From Streptomyces sp. 2114.4 (GTDB taxonomy: Bacteria; Actinomycetota; Actinomycetes; Streptomycetales; Streptomycetaceae): DNA of 64,000 nucleotides. Under the pieces are notes generated by a model. The model was not told the origin of the DNA and did not search any database. It saw only the letters and a list, made by a program, of their open reading frames with translations. Positions 51,259-59,706 of this stretch are shown piece after piece. Made by a program: the position numbers and the translations under genes. Positions within the stretch are counted from its first letter, which is position 1. Each line of letters starts with the position of its first letter. The DNA is taken from assembly GCF_900187385.1 (NCBI RefSeq), contig NZ_FYEY01000001.1:186001-250000 (forward strand), given 5' to 3'.

Positions 51259-53601
51259 TCACTGGAGCAGATCGCTCGCCGAGTCCGCGAGCCGGCGCCG
51301 TGCGGCGCGGGCGGCGGGCAGGACCGACGCGGTGGCGGCGATCGTCACCGCGACGGCAATGACCGACAGCAGGGTGGCCGGGCCGGGCTGCTGGGCGATG
51401 CCGGTTCCCCAGCCGCTGGTGCGGCCCTGGAGGTCGATGAGCCAGTGGGAGGCGAGGAGTCCGGAGGCCGTGCCGGCCAGCGCGGCGGCGAGGGTGACGA
51501 AGGCGGTGCCCGAGACGATGACGGCGGTGATCTGACGGGGCGTGAGGCCGACGGCCTTGAGGGCGAGCAGATCGCGGCTGCGGTCGCGTACACCGGCACC
51601 GACCGTGGTCGCGAGCTCCGCCAGCCCGATCAGGATCAGGACCGCGATCAGACCGATGCTGACGACCCGGACCGCCGACAGCTGGTCGGCGGGGTTGGGG
51701 ATCTCCCGCACTTCGAGACGCCCGGCCGACGCCTTGGTCAGGGCGTCGCGCACCACGCCGGGGTCGGCGCCGTGCCGCAGGACCAGGTTGTAGAAGTCCG
51801 GGTGGGGCGGCTGTGCCGCCGGGGACGTGGTACCGGCGGTGTCATCGTCGCGCAGGGTGTCCAGGGTGGTGGAAACGACCCGGCCGCCGTCGGCGGTTTC
51901 GATGTTGCGGCCGACGATATGGAGGACGTGCGGGCGGCCGGCGACGGTCATCCGGACCCAGTCGCCGACGTGTGCGTCCAGCAGGTCCAGCAGGCCCTGT
52001 CCGGCGATCGCTTCGTCGGGGCCGCGGGCGGCGCGGCCTTCCACGACGGCGAAGGGGTAGGGCTTGGCGTCCGTGCCGAGCCCGCGCAGGGTGATGGTCC
52101 CGGTTTGTCCCGGTACAAGGGCCTGGACCTCGGCTCCGGGGTAGGCGGTCATGCGTGGCTGGGAGGCCAGGAGTTGGCTCAGTTCGTGTGCGCCGAGGGT
52201 GTCGGAGCGCGCGGTGAGCGCCGCGGGCAGGCCGACGTTCTCGGGGTGTGAGGTGAAGCGGTCCAGCGTCGTCCAGGTGCCCAGCGCGATGGTGATGAGC
52301 AGCAGCGGGACCGCCAGCCGTGCCACGGCTGCCGAGGAGCGCAGCGGACGGTGGAAGGCGCCCCGCCAGCCGAGGACCAGGGCCGGTGGGATCCGCAGGC
52401 CGAGCGCCCGCCGGGTGAGGCCGGAGGTGCGGCCGCCACCGGCCGTGGCGGCACGGGCCACGGGCACCGGCGGCACCCGCCCCGCACGCCACGCGGCCAG
52501 ACAGGTCGCCGAGCCGATGAAGACCACCGCCCCGCCGGAGATCACCAGGGTCAGCCAGGTGTGCCCGGGGAGCTGCCGCCAAAGGGCCATCGCTTCGCCG
52601 ATCGGGCCGGGGGCCAGAGTGCCGAGCGCCTGGGTGAGCAGTGTCCCCAGGGCGACACCCAGCAGTGCGAAGCCGAGGTGGAGGGCGAGGAACATCCGGA
52701 CCACCTGGCCGGGTGTGAACCCGATGGCCTTGAGGATCGAGATGTCCCGCAGGTGTCCGCGGATCCGGGTGCTGATGGCGCCGCCCACCGCCAGGGCGGC
52801 GGCGAGCAGCGCGCCGAGCCCGAAGAGGCCCAGCAGCCGTCCGAGGAGCTGGTTGTCCCCCTCGGCCTCGGCCTTGGCCTGCCGCCAGGTGGAGACGTCG
52901 GTGATCTGATCGGCGCCGAGCCGGGTGACCGCGCGCTGGACGACGTAGTCGGTGTCCGCGGGGTCGGTGAGCTGGAGGCCTATGGTGCGGCCACGCTGGT
53001 CGCGGCCCGCGTCGGAGGCGGCGAGGGTGCCGGGGAGGACCCAGGCCACGCCCGGCGATTCCCCCGGGCGGAAGGCGGCCTCGGCGGTGTCCGCGACACC
53101 CACCACGCGCAGCCGGGCCGCGATCCCGCTCAGCACCAGCGAGTCCCCCGGTTTGGCCCACATCGCACGGGCCACCGAGCTGTCCAGCACGATTCCCTTG
53201 GTGGCACCCGCATCGGTACCCGCGTCGAGCCAGCGGCCCGCGACGATCTGGGGGGCGGCGGTGGCGGGGCGCTTCGCCACGCCGCGCAGCTCCAGGGTGG
53301 CCTTGGCTCCGCCGGGCTGGAGACTCGCGGTGGTGCGGACCGTGGGGAAGGGACCGGAGGTGGCTCGTACCTCGTCCAGTCCGGCGAGCGACCCCGCGGC
53401 GGTGCCGGCCTGGGTGTGGATCCATACGTGGGCGCCGGAGGACTGGGTGAAGGCCCGTTGCCAGGGATCGGTGGCGTAGGCGAACAGTGCGGTGGCCAGC
53501 AGCAGCGAGATGGTGATCCCGGCGGTGGCCAGCACGATGAGCACCGCGGCCGGTCGGTGTGCCCGCAGATGCGCCTGTGTCCAGCGTGCCGCTGCTCGCA
53601 C
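51259..53601 (-). CDS. FtsX-like ABC permease
   Basis: A 780-residue membrane protein with an N-terminal helix, a large extracytoplasmic MacB-type domain, a three-helix FtsX core (QLLGRLLGLFGLGALLAAAL ... STRIRGHLRDISILKAIGFTPGQVVRMFL) and a second, C-terminal FtsX core (GVRDRSRDLLALKAVGLTPRQITAVI). This duplicated form works with a separate ATPase as an exporter or mechanotransmitter. GTG at 53601 is used. The ATPase gene lies 3 bp upstream. Confidence 0.9.
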   Translation of the reverse strand: MRAAARWTQAHLRAHRPAAVLIVLATAGITISLLLATALFAYATDPWQRAFTQSSGAHVWIHTQAGTAAGSLAGLDEVRATSGPFPTVRTTASLQPGGAKATLELRGVAKRPATAAPQIVAGRWLDAGTDAGATKGIVLDSSVARAMWAKPGDSLVLSGIAARLRVVGVADTAEAAFRPGESPGVAWVLPGTLAASDAGRDQRGRTIGLQLTDPADTDYVVQRAVTRLGADQITDVSTWRQAKAEAEGDNQLLGRLLGLFGLGALLAAALAVGGAISTRIRGHLRDISILKAIGFTPGQVVRMFLALHLGFALLGVALGTLLTQALGTLAPGPIGEAMALWRQLPGHTWLTLVISGGAVVFIGSATCLAAWRAGRVPPVPVARAATAGGGRTSGLTRRALGLRIPPALVLGWRGAFHRPLRSSAAVARLAVPLLLITIALGTWTTLDRFTSHPENVGLPAALTARSDTLGAHELSQLLASQPRMTAYPGAEVQALVPGQTGTITLRGLGTDAKPYPFAVVEGRAARGPDEAIAGQGLLDLLDAHVGDWVRMTVAGRPHVLHIVGRNIETADGGRVVSTTLDTLRDDDTAGTTSPAAQPPHPDFYNLVLRHGADPGVVRDALTKASAGRLEVREIPNPADQLSAVRVVSIGLIAVLILIGLAELATTVGAGVRDRSRDLLALKAVGLTPRQITAVIVSGTAFVTLAAALAGTASGLLASHWLIDLQGRTSGWGTGIAQQPGPATLLSVIAVAVTIAATASVLPAARAARRRLADSASDLLQ

Positions 53602-53604
53602 GTC

Positions 53605-54366
53605 TCAGCCCTGGAGCTTGAGGACGTCGGCCACACCGGCCGCGGGACGGTTCCGGCTGCCGCCGAGGTGCGCGTCGTCGGCCACCTGGCCGTCGTAGAA
53701 GCTGATCACCCGGTCCGCGGCGCTGGCCATCCTGGCGTCGTGGGTGACCAGCAGGATCGTCTGCCCGCGCCGGTGGAAGCGGGCGAGCAGCCGCAGCACC
53801 TCCCGCGTCCCCTTGCTGTCCAGGCTGCCGGCCGGTTCGTCGGCGAGCAGCAGACCGGGGGTGTTGACCAGGGCGCGGGCCAGTGCGACGCGCTGCTGTT
53901 CGCCGCCGGACAGTTCACCGGGTGTGCAGTTCTCCTTGCCGGTCAGGCCCAGTTCGTCGAGCAGTTCGGCCCGGTCGGCACGGGCCTGCCGGGGGGATCT
54001 GCCGGCCAGCAGTGCGGGGAGTTCGACGTTGTCGGCGACGCTGAGGTTCGAGACCAGATTGAAGAACTGGAAGACGATGCCTATGTGGTGGCGGCGCAGC
54101 TCCGCCCAGCGCGCCTCGCTGTAGGCGTCGACCTGGCGGCCGTCGAGCCAGAGCGCACCGCTGTCGGGCCGGTCGAGGCCGCCGAGGAGGTGGAGCAGGG
54201 TGGATTTGCCGGCTCCCGAGGGCCCGGTGACGGCAACGAACTCGCCGCGCTCGATGCACAGATCGACGCCCCGCACCGCAGGGACGGGTGCCGCCCCTTC
54301 CGGGCGGTGGGTCTTGACCAGGCCGGCTGCCCGGACTATCGGGCCGGACGGCTCGTCCCGGTTCAT
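53605..54366 (-). CDS. MacB/LolD-type ABC ATPase
   Basis: A 253-residue ATPase with Walker A GPSGAGKST, the Q-loop FQFFNLVSNLSV, signature LSGGEQQR, Walker B LLLADEP and H-loop VTHDARMA. It pairs with the FtsX-like permease downstream. ATG at 54366 overlaps the PadR stop (ATGA) and follows AAGAGGAG. Confidence 0.93.
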   Translation of the reverse strand: MNRDEPSGPIVRAAGLVKTHRPEGAAPVPAVRGVDLCIERGEFVAVTGPSGAGKSTLLHLLGGLDRPDSGALWLDGRQVDAYSEARWAELRRHHIGIVFQFFNLVSNLSVADNVELPALLAGRSPRQARADRAELLDELGLTGKENCTPGELSGGEQQRVALARALVNTPGLLLADEPAGSLDSKGTREVLRLLARFHRRGQTILLVTHDARMASAADRVISFYDGQVADDAHLGGSRNRPAAGVADVLKLQG

Positions 54367-54869
54367 TCCAACTCCTCTTGACAACGCTCCAGCCAGTCGA
54401 GATCCGCCTGCAGGTGCAGCATCGCGCCCTCGATCAGCAGCTGCGCGACCCGGTTGTCCCGGTCCTCGGCCGCCGCGAGTTTCGAGAGGTCGCGCATGGT
54501 GTTGAGGTAGTGGCGGCGCTGTTTGTTGATCAGGGCGATCTGGTCTGCGGTCCCGGTGTGGGGGGCCAGGGCGAGCTTCATGAAGAATTCGTCCCGTACC
54601 CGTGGTTCGGCGGTGGATTCCTCGAACCACGCGTCCACCGTTTCGCGTCCCGCCGCGGTGATCCGGTAGATGCGCTTGTTCGGGCGGTCCGACTGCTCGA
54701 CGTCCTCCCCTTCGATCAGGCCCGCCTTCTCCAGCCTGCTCAGGGTGACGTAGATCTGGCCGACATTTGGCTGAGGGTATGCCGCGCCCAGAAGGTTCTC
54801 AAGGGCCTGTTTGAGTTCGTAGCCGTGAGCGGGGCCGCTGACCAACAGCGCCAGGAGTGGCAGCCGCAC
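54363..54869 (-). CDS. PadR-family transcriptional regulator
   Basis: A 168-residue repressor. The winged-helix N-terminus reads RLPLLALLVSGPAHGYELKQALENLLG and NVGQIYVTLSRLEKAGLIEG, followed by RIYRITAAGRETVDAWF. The C-terminal helices dimerise. It starts with GTG at 54869 after GAGGGAGAG and is the first gene of the exporter operon, which it probably represses until an effector binds. Confidence 0.92.
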   Translation of the reverse strand: MRLPLLALLVSGPAHGYELKQALENLLGAAYPQPNVGQIYVTLSRLEKAGLIEGEDVEQSDRPNKRIYRITAAGRETVDAWFEESTAEPRVRDEFFMKLALAPHTGTADQIALINKQRRHYLNTMRDLSKLAAAEDRDNRVAQLLIEGAMLHLQADLDWLERCQEELE

Positions 54870-55041
54870 GCTCTCGCTCTCCCTCTCCGCCTTAGTTGAC
54901 GGTCATCTGCACTCGTCCGGCTGTGATCCGGGTCGCCGTCGTATCTTCCTGCACCATCTAGTATCCCGCATGGCTAACAGGTATACATGGGGCGGGCTGT
55001 CGGTCCAGTGTCCCGTCGGCGCCTGGTGCGAGGAGGAGCCC

Positions 55042-56313
55042 ATGCGGTGGAAGCGTGCCGCGGGAAGGGCTCTGCTGGTCTGCTCGCTGCTGTTCGCGGG
55101 CCCTACCGGCGCGCGGGCCGGGGAGCCGGCCGGCGGCTCGGACGGGCGGGGCCCGATCACCCTGGTGACGGGCGGCGACCTCACGGGCTATTTGCGGGGT
55201 GTCCTCGACGGCTGGAACGACCGGCACCCGCGCGAGAAGGTGACCCTGGTCGAGCTGCCGGACGCGGCCGACGAGGTGCGGGCGCAGCTGGTCACCGAGC
55301 TGCGCTCGCGCAGTGACCGCTTCGACGTGCTGAACATCGACGTGGCATGGACCTCGGAGTTCGCGGCCGCGGGCTGGATCAAGCCGGTGAACGCCGACCG
55401 GTTTCCGCTGAAGCACTTCCTTCGTCCCGTGGTGGACACCGCGACCTTCGGGGGGCGGCTCTATGCGGTCCCCTATGTGACCAACGCGGGGCTGCTCTAC
55501 TACCGCAGGGACGTGCTCGACCGGGAGGGTGCGCGGCCGCCGCGCACCTGGGCCGAGTTGGAGCATCTGGCGAAAACGGTCGCGCCCAAGTACGGGATGG
55601 ACGGCTACGCGGGCCAGTTCCTGCCGTACGAGGGGCTGACCGCCAACGTCGGCGAGGCCGTTCAGTCGGCGGGCGGTTCGGTGCTCGCGGGTGAGGGCTC
55701 GCGGGTGACGGTGGACTCCCCCGCGGCCCGCCGGGGCCTGTCCTTCCTCCTCGACGGGGTGCGCGAGGGCTGGATCCCGCAGCGGGCGCTGACGTACAAG
55801 GAAGAGGAGTCCCGCAAGGCGTTCCAGGACGGCCGGCTGCTGTTCCTGCGGAACTGGCCGTATGCGTACGCGCTGGCCAACGCCCGGTCGTCGAAGGTGG
55901 CGGGGAAGTTCGGCGCGGTACCGCTGCCGGGTCCCGACGGGCCGGGTTCCAGCGCCCTGGGTGGCTCCAATCTTGCGGTCAATGCGCGGTCGCGGCATCA
56001 GAGGACGGCCACCGAGCTGATCTCCTATCTGACGTCCGAACCGGTTCAGCGCCGGGTGCTCACCAAGGGCGCGCTACCGCCGGTGTGGGCCGATCTGTAC
56101 GCGGATCCCGAGCTGGTACGTCGCTTCCCGTACCTTCCGACGCTCAAGCGGGGCGTCCTGGCGGCCAAGCCGCGTCTGAAGAGCCCGCACTACGACCAGG
56201 TGAGCCTGGCGGTGCAGGCGGTGATGCACGATGCGCTGGTACACCGCCGGAGCACGGACGCCACCGTCGCGCGGCTGACGCGGGAGCTTCGGGCCATCGT
56301 CGACCGCGGCTGA
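55042..56313 (+). CDS. Family 1 sugar-binding protein without a lipobox
   Basis: A 423-residue extracellular binding protein of the sugar (SBP_bac_1) class, with FDVLNIDVAWTSEFAAAGWIKPV, GRLYAVPYVTNAGLLYYRRDVL and LFLRNWPYAYAL. The signal peptide ends in GARA with no lipobox, which is unusual for an SBP in a Gram-positive cell; it may be released or held by its partners. ATG at 55042 follows AGGAGGAG. It is separated from the sugar importer genes by the GH13 gene and its own promoter region, and its permeases are unknown. Confidence 0.85.
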   Translation: MRWKRAAGRALLVCSLLFAGPTGARAGEPAGGSDGRGPITLVTGGDLTGYLRGVLDGWNDRHPREKVTLVELPDAADEVRAQLVTELRSRSDRFDVLNIDVAWTSEFAAAGWIKPVNADRFPLKHFLRPVVDTATFGGRLYAVPYVTNAGLLYYRRDVLDREGARPPRTWAELEHLAKTVAPKYGMDGYAGQFLPYEGLTANVGEAVQSAGGSVLAGEGSRVTVDSPAARRGLSFLLDGVREGWIPQRALTYKEEESRKAFQDGRLLFLRNWPYAYALANARSSKVAGKFGAVPLPGPDGPGSSALGGSNLAVNARSRHQRTATELISYLTSEPVQRRVLTKGALPPVWADLYADPELVRRFPYLPTLKRGVLAAKPRLKSPHYDQVSLAVQAVMHDALVHRRSTDATVARLTRELRAIVDRG

Positions 56314-56350
56314 CCCGGCGAGGCTTCCCACACTCCCTCCCACCTCTACT

Positions 56351-56379
56351 TACTTGTTAAGTACAGGCGAGTTGCGCAA
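56351..56379. promoter_or_regulatory. Candidate operators upstream of GH13 gene
   Basis: TACTT-GTT-AAGTA (56351-56363) and TTGCGCAA (56372-56379) are perfect short palindromes about 140-165 bp upstream of the glucosidase start. TTGCGCAA is a core often seen in LacI/GalR-type operators. A further CTACTTAAC copy lies near 56445-56455. Confidence 0.45.
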
Positions 56380-56515
56380 TCTCCCATAAATCCGGGCATC
56401 TCGCAGCGAGTTTCGACCATTTCGTTGACACTCAAAAGACATCCCTACTTAACATGCATGCATAACAGCGATCGCAGCCGCACGGCATGCCCAGGCAAGA
56501 ACGGGATCACGGCAG

Positions 56516-58279
56516 ATGCTCATAGCCACGGCAGGGAACGGCTCCCCGGCCGACTCCGCCCCCTCTCCCTCCCTCCCCGGCCCGGCCTCCCCCGCGCCCT
56601 CCGCGGCAGCCGCCGGAACCCCGTCCCAGGACCCGGCACACCGCTGGTGGCGGGATGCGGTGATCTACCAGGTCTACGTCCGCAGCTTCCTCGACAGCAC
56701 CGGCGACGGCATCGGCGATCTGGCCGGCGTCCGCACGGGGCTGGCGTACCTCAAGAAGCTCGGGGTGGACGGCATCTGGCTCAGCCCCTTCTACCCCTCC
56801 CCCCAGCACGACCACGGCTATGACGTCGCGGACTACCGCGAGGTGGACCCCGTATACGGCGACCTCGCCGAATTCGACCGCCTGGTGGCCGACGCCCACC
56901 GGCTGGGCCTGAAGGTGCTCCTGGACATCGTCCCCAACCACTGCTCCAGCGAGCACCCGTGGTTCCGGGCGGCCCTGGCGGACGCCCCGGGCAGCCCGGC
57001 ACGGTCGCTGTTCCACTTCGCCGACGGACGCGGGGAGGCCGGCGAGCTGCCGCCCAACAACTGGCGGGCCATGTTCGGCGGTCCCGCCTGGTCCCGGGTC
57101 ACGGAGGCGGACGGAAGCGCGGGCCAGTGGTACCTCCACATGTTCACGCCCGAGCAGCCCGATCTGAACTGGCGCAACCCCGCCGTGGCCGCCGACTTCG
57201 ACCAGGTGCTGCGCTTCTGGCTGGACCGCGGTGTCGACGGCTTCCGCATCGATGTGGCCGCCGGGCTGTTCAAGCACCCCGAGCTCCCCGACTCCCCCGA
57301 CCCCGCGGCCGACGAGCGGACCCGCGACTCGGTCAACCCGCTGGCCTGGAACCAGCCCGAGGTGCACCAGGTGTGGCGCGACTGGCGCGCGGTGTGCGAG
57401 GAGTACACGGCCCGGGACGGCCATGACCGGCTGCTGGTCGGCGAGGTCTCCGTACGGACCCCGAGCGAGCAGGCGGCATACGTCCGGCCCGACGAGCTGC
57501 ACCAGGCGTTCTTCTTCCACCTGCTGACCGCGCGCTGGGACGTCGGCACCTTCCGCCGGGTCATCTCCGAGGCGCTGACCGATATCGCGGACACCGGATC
57601 CACCGTCACCTGGGTGCTCAACAACCACGACCAGGTCCGGACCGTCACCCGGTACGCGGCCGCCCCCGGGAGCGCCGGGCCGGCGGAGTCCGCGGGCGGG
57701 CTGGGCCCTGCGCGCGCCCGCGCCGGCGCCCTGCTGATGCTGGCCCTGCCCGGCGCCGCGTACCTCTACCAGGGGGAGGAGCTGGGCCTGCCGGAGGTCG
57801 TCGACCTGCCCGACGAGGTCCTCACCGACCCGATCTTCCACCGCACGGGCAGCCGGGAGCACATCCGCGACGGCTGCCGGGTGCCGCTGCCCTGGTCCGG
57901 ACACGCCTCCCCGTTCGGCTTCACCTCCGGCACCGACGCGGCGCGGCCCTGGCTGCCGCAGCCGGCGTGGTTCGCCGACCACGCCACGGACCGGGCGCTC
58001 GCCGACACCCGGTCGTTCTGGCACCTGTACCGCGAAGGGCTGCAGCTGCGCCGCAGTCTTCCGCAGCTCGGCGATGGCACCCTGCGCTGGCTGGAGTCCC
58101 CGCCGCAGGTGCTGGCGTTCGTCCGTGGCGACGGTCTGGTCTGCGCCGTCAACTTCGGCACCGATCCGGTGCCCGCTCCCGTACCCGGTGTCCCGCTGCT
58201 GGCGAGCGGTGACTGCCCGGCGGGCACGCTCCCGGGCTCCACCGCCGCCTGGTGGATGCACGCGCCCGCACCCCGTTAG
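56516..58279 (+). CDS. GH13 alpha-glucosidase
   Basis: A 587-residue glycoside hydrolase of the oligo-1,6-glucosidase/alpha-glucosidase type. The catalytic nucleophile is D246 in DGFRIDVA, the acid/base is E310 in VGEVSV and the transition-state stabiliser is D372 in NNHD. A conserved VIYQVYVRSFLDSTGDGIGDL opens the barrel. The N-terminal 40 residues are Pro/Ser/Ala-rich with no clear signal peptide, so it is probably intracellular and acts on sugars brought in by the importer genes just downstream. ATG at 56516 has a weak ribosome-binding site. Confidence 0.92.
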   Translation: MLIATAGNGSPADSAPSPSLPGPASPAPSAAAAGTPSQDPAHRWWRDAVIYQVYVRSFLDSTGDGIGDLAGVRTGLAYLKKLGVDGIWLSPFYPSPQHDHGYDVADYREVDPVYGDLAEFDRLVADAHRLGLKVLLDIVPNHCSSEHPWFRAALADAPGSPARSLFHFADGRGEAGELPPNNWRAMFGGPAWSRVTEADGSAGQWYLHMFTPEQPDLNWRNPAVAADFDQVLRFWLDRGVDGFRIDVAAGLFKHPELPDSPDPAADERTRDSVNPLAWNQPEVHQVWRDWRAVCEEYTARDGHDRLLVGEVSVRTPSEQAAYVRPDELHQAFFFHLLTARWDVGTFRRVISEALTDIADTGSTVTWVLNNHDQVRTVTRYAAAPGSAGPAESAGGLGPARARAGALLMLALPGAAYLYQGEELGLPEVVDLPDEVLTDPIFHRTGSREHIRDGCRVPLPWSGHASPFGFTSGTDAARPWLPQPAWFADHATDRALADTRSFWHLYREGLQLRRSLPQLGDGTLRWLESPPQVLAFVRGDGLVCAVNFGTDPVPAPVPGVPLLASGDCPAGTLPGSTAAWWMHAPAPR

Positions 58280-58354
58280 CGCCCGCGCCCCGTCCCTCCT
58301 CCCCGTACCACCCCTCCCCCACGCTCCCCGTCAGTCCTCCGAAGGGAACCCACG

Positions 58355-59689
58355 ATGAGACGACCCGCAGTACGACCCACCCGAGCCGCCGTGTCCGGCG
58401 CCGCCGTGCTCGGTCTGGCGCTCGGCGCCACCGCATGCGGCGGCAATGTGTCCGCCGGGGGCAAGAAGCAGGAACTCACCGGCCAGACCGTGACCGTGGC
58501 GGGCGTCTGGACCGGCGTGGAACAGCGGAACTTCAAGAAGGTCCTGGACGCGTTCTCCGAGAAGACCGGTGCGAAGGTCACCTTCGCCTCCACCGGTGAC
58601 AACGTCTCGACGGTCATCGGCAGCCAGGTCGAAGGCGGCAACGCCCCCGATGTGGTGATGGTCCCCCAGGTCGGCGTGCTCCAGCAGTTCGCCAAGAAGG
58701 GCTGGCTGACTCCCCTGTCGGCGGAGGTCGGCGCGGAGGCCGACAAGAACTTCGCGAAGGTCTGGAAGGACTACGGCACGGTCGACAAGAAGTACTACGG
58801 CCTGTACTTCAAGGCCTCGCACAAGTCGACGGTCTGGTACAGCCCCGAGGCATTCGACCAGGCCGGGGTCACCCCCGCGAAGACGTACCAGGAGTTGCTG
58901 AAGTCGGGCCGTACGCTGTCCGACTCGGGCGTGCCGGCCTTCTCCGTCGCGGGCGAGGCGGGCTGGCCGCTGACCGACTGGTTCGAGAACATCTACCTCT
59001 CCCAGGCCGGTCAGGAGAAGTACGACCAGCTCGCCGCCCACAAGATCCCGTGGACGGACCCCAGCGTGGTCAAGGCGCTCACCGCGCTCGGCAAGCTGCT
59101 GCGCGACAAGAACCTGGTGGCGGGCGGCGGTTCGGGCGCACTACGCACCGATTTCCCCGAGTCCGTCCAGCAGGTCTTCGGCCCGGAGCCGAAGGCGGCC
59201 ATGGTCTACGAAGGTGACTTCGTCAGCGCGCTGATCACCGATGAGCTCCACAAGGAGGTCGGCAAGGACGCGAAGTTCTTCCCCTTCCCCGCGGTCGACG
59301 GCGGCAAGGCCCCGGTGGTCAGCGGCGGCGACGCCGCGGTGGTGCTCAAGGCGGGGAAGCACAAGAAGGCCGCGATGGAGCTGGTGAAGTACCTGGCCAC
59401 TCCCGAGGCCTCCAGCGTCTGGGCCAAGGCGGGCGGCTACCTCTCGCCCAACAAGAAGGTGCCCGCGGACGCTTACCACGACGAGGTCACCCGCAAGGCC
59501 GCCGCGTCCCTCACCGGCGCCGGGAACTCCGTGCGCTTCGACATGTCCGACCAGGCTCCCGCTGCCTTCGGCGGCACCCAGGGCGCCGGTGAATGGAAGC
59601 TGCTCCAGGACTTCCTGCGCGACCCCTCGGACCCCGAAGGCACGGCCCACAAGCTCGAGGCCGCCGCGGCCAAGGCGTACGGAAAGTAA
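58355..59689 (+). CDS. Sugar-binding lipoprotein of ABC importer
   Basis: A 444-residue SBP with lipobox ATAC (Cys28). Segments GNAPDVVMVPQVGVLQQFA, STVWYSPEAFDQAGV and MVYEGDFVSA match carbohydrate-binding SBPs of alpha-glucoside importers (AglE-like). ATG at 58355 follows GAAGGGA. It is followed 17 bp later by the MalF-like permease. No ATPase gene is present, so the shared MsiK-type ATPase is expected. Confidence 0.9.
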   Translation: MRRPAVRPTRAAVSGAAVLGLALGATACGGNVSAGGKKQELTGQTVTVAGVWTGVEQRNFKKVLDAFSEKTGAKVTFASTGDNVSTVIGSQVEGGNAPDVVMVPQVGVLQQFAKKGWLTPLSAEVGAEADKNFAKVWKDYGTVDKKYYGLYFKASHKSTVWYSPEAFDQAGVTPAKTYQELLKSGRTLSDSGVPAFSVAGEAGWPLTDWFENIYLSQAGQEKYDQLAAHKIPWTDPSVVKALTALGKLLRDKNLVAGGGSGALRTDFPESVQQVFGPEPKAAMVYEGDFVSALITDELHKEVGKDAKFFPFPAVDGGKAPVVSGGDAAVVLKAGKHKKAAMELVKYLATPEASSVWAKAGGYLSPNKKVPADAYHDEVTRKAAASLTGAGNSVRFDMSDQAPAAFGGTQGAGEWKLLQDFLRDPSDPEGTAHKLEAAAAKAYGK

Positions 59690-59706
59690 GGACCAGGGCC
59701 CGATCC

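Noticed and set aside
52351..54381. 676-codon plus-strand open frame opposite the FtsX and ATPase genes
   Set aside because: Low-complexity translation; the minus strand encodes intact ABC exporter proteins.
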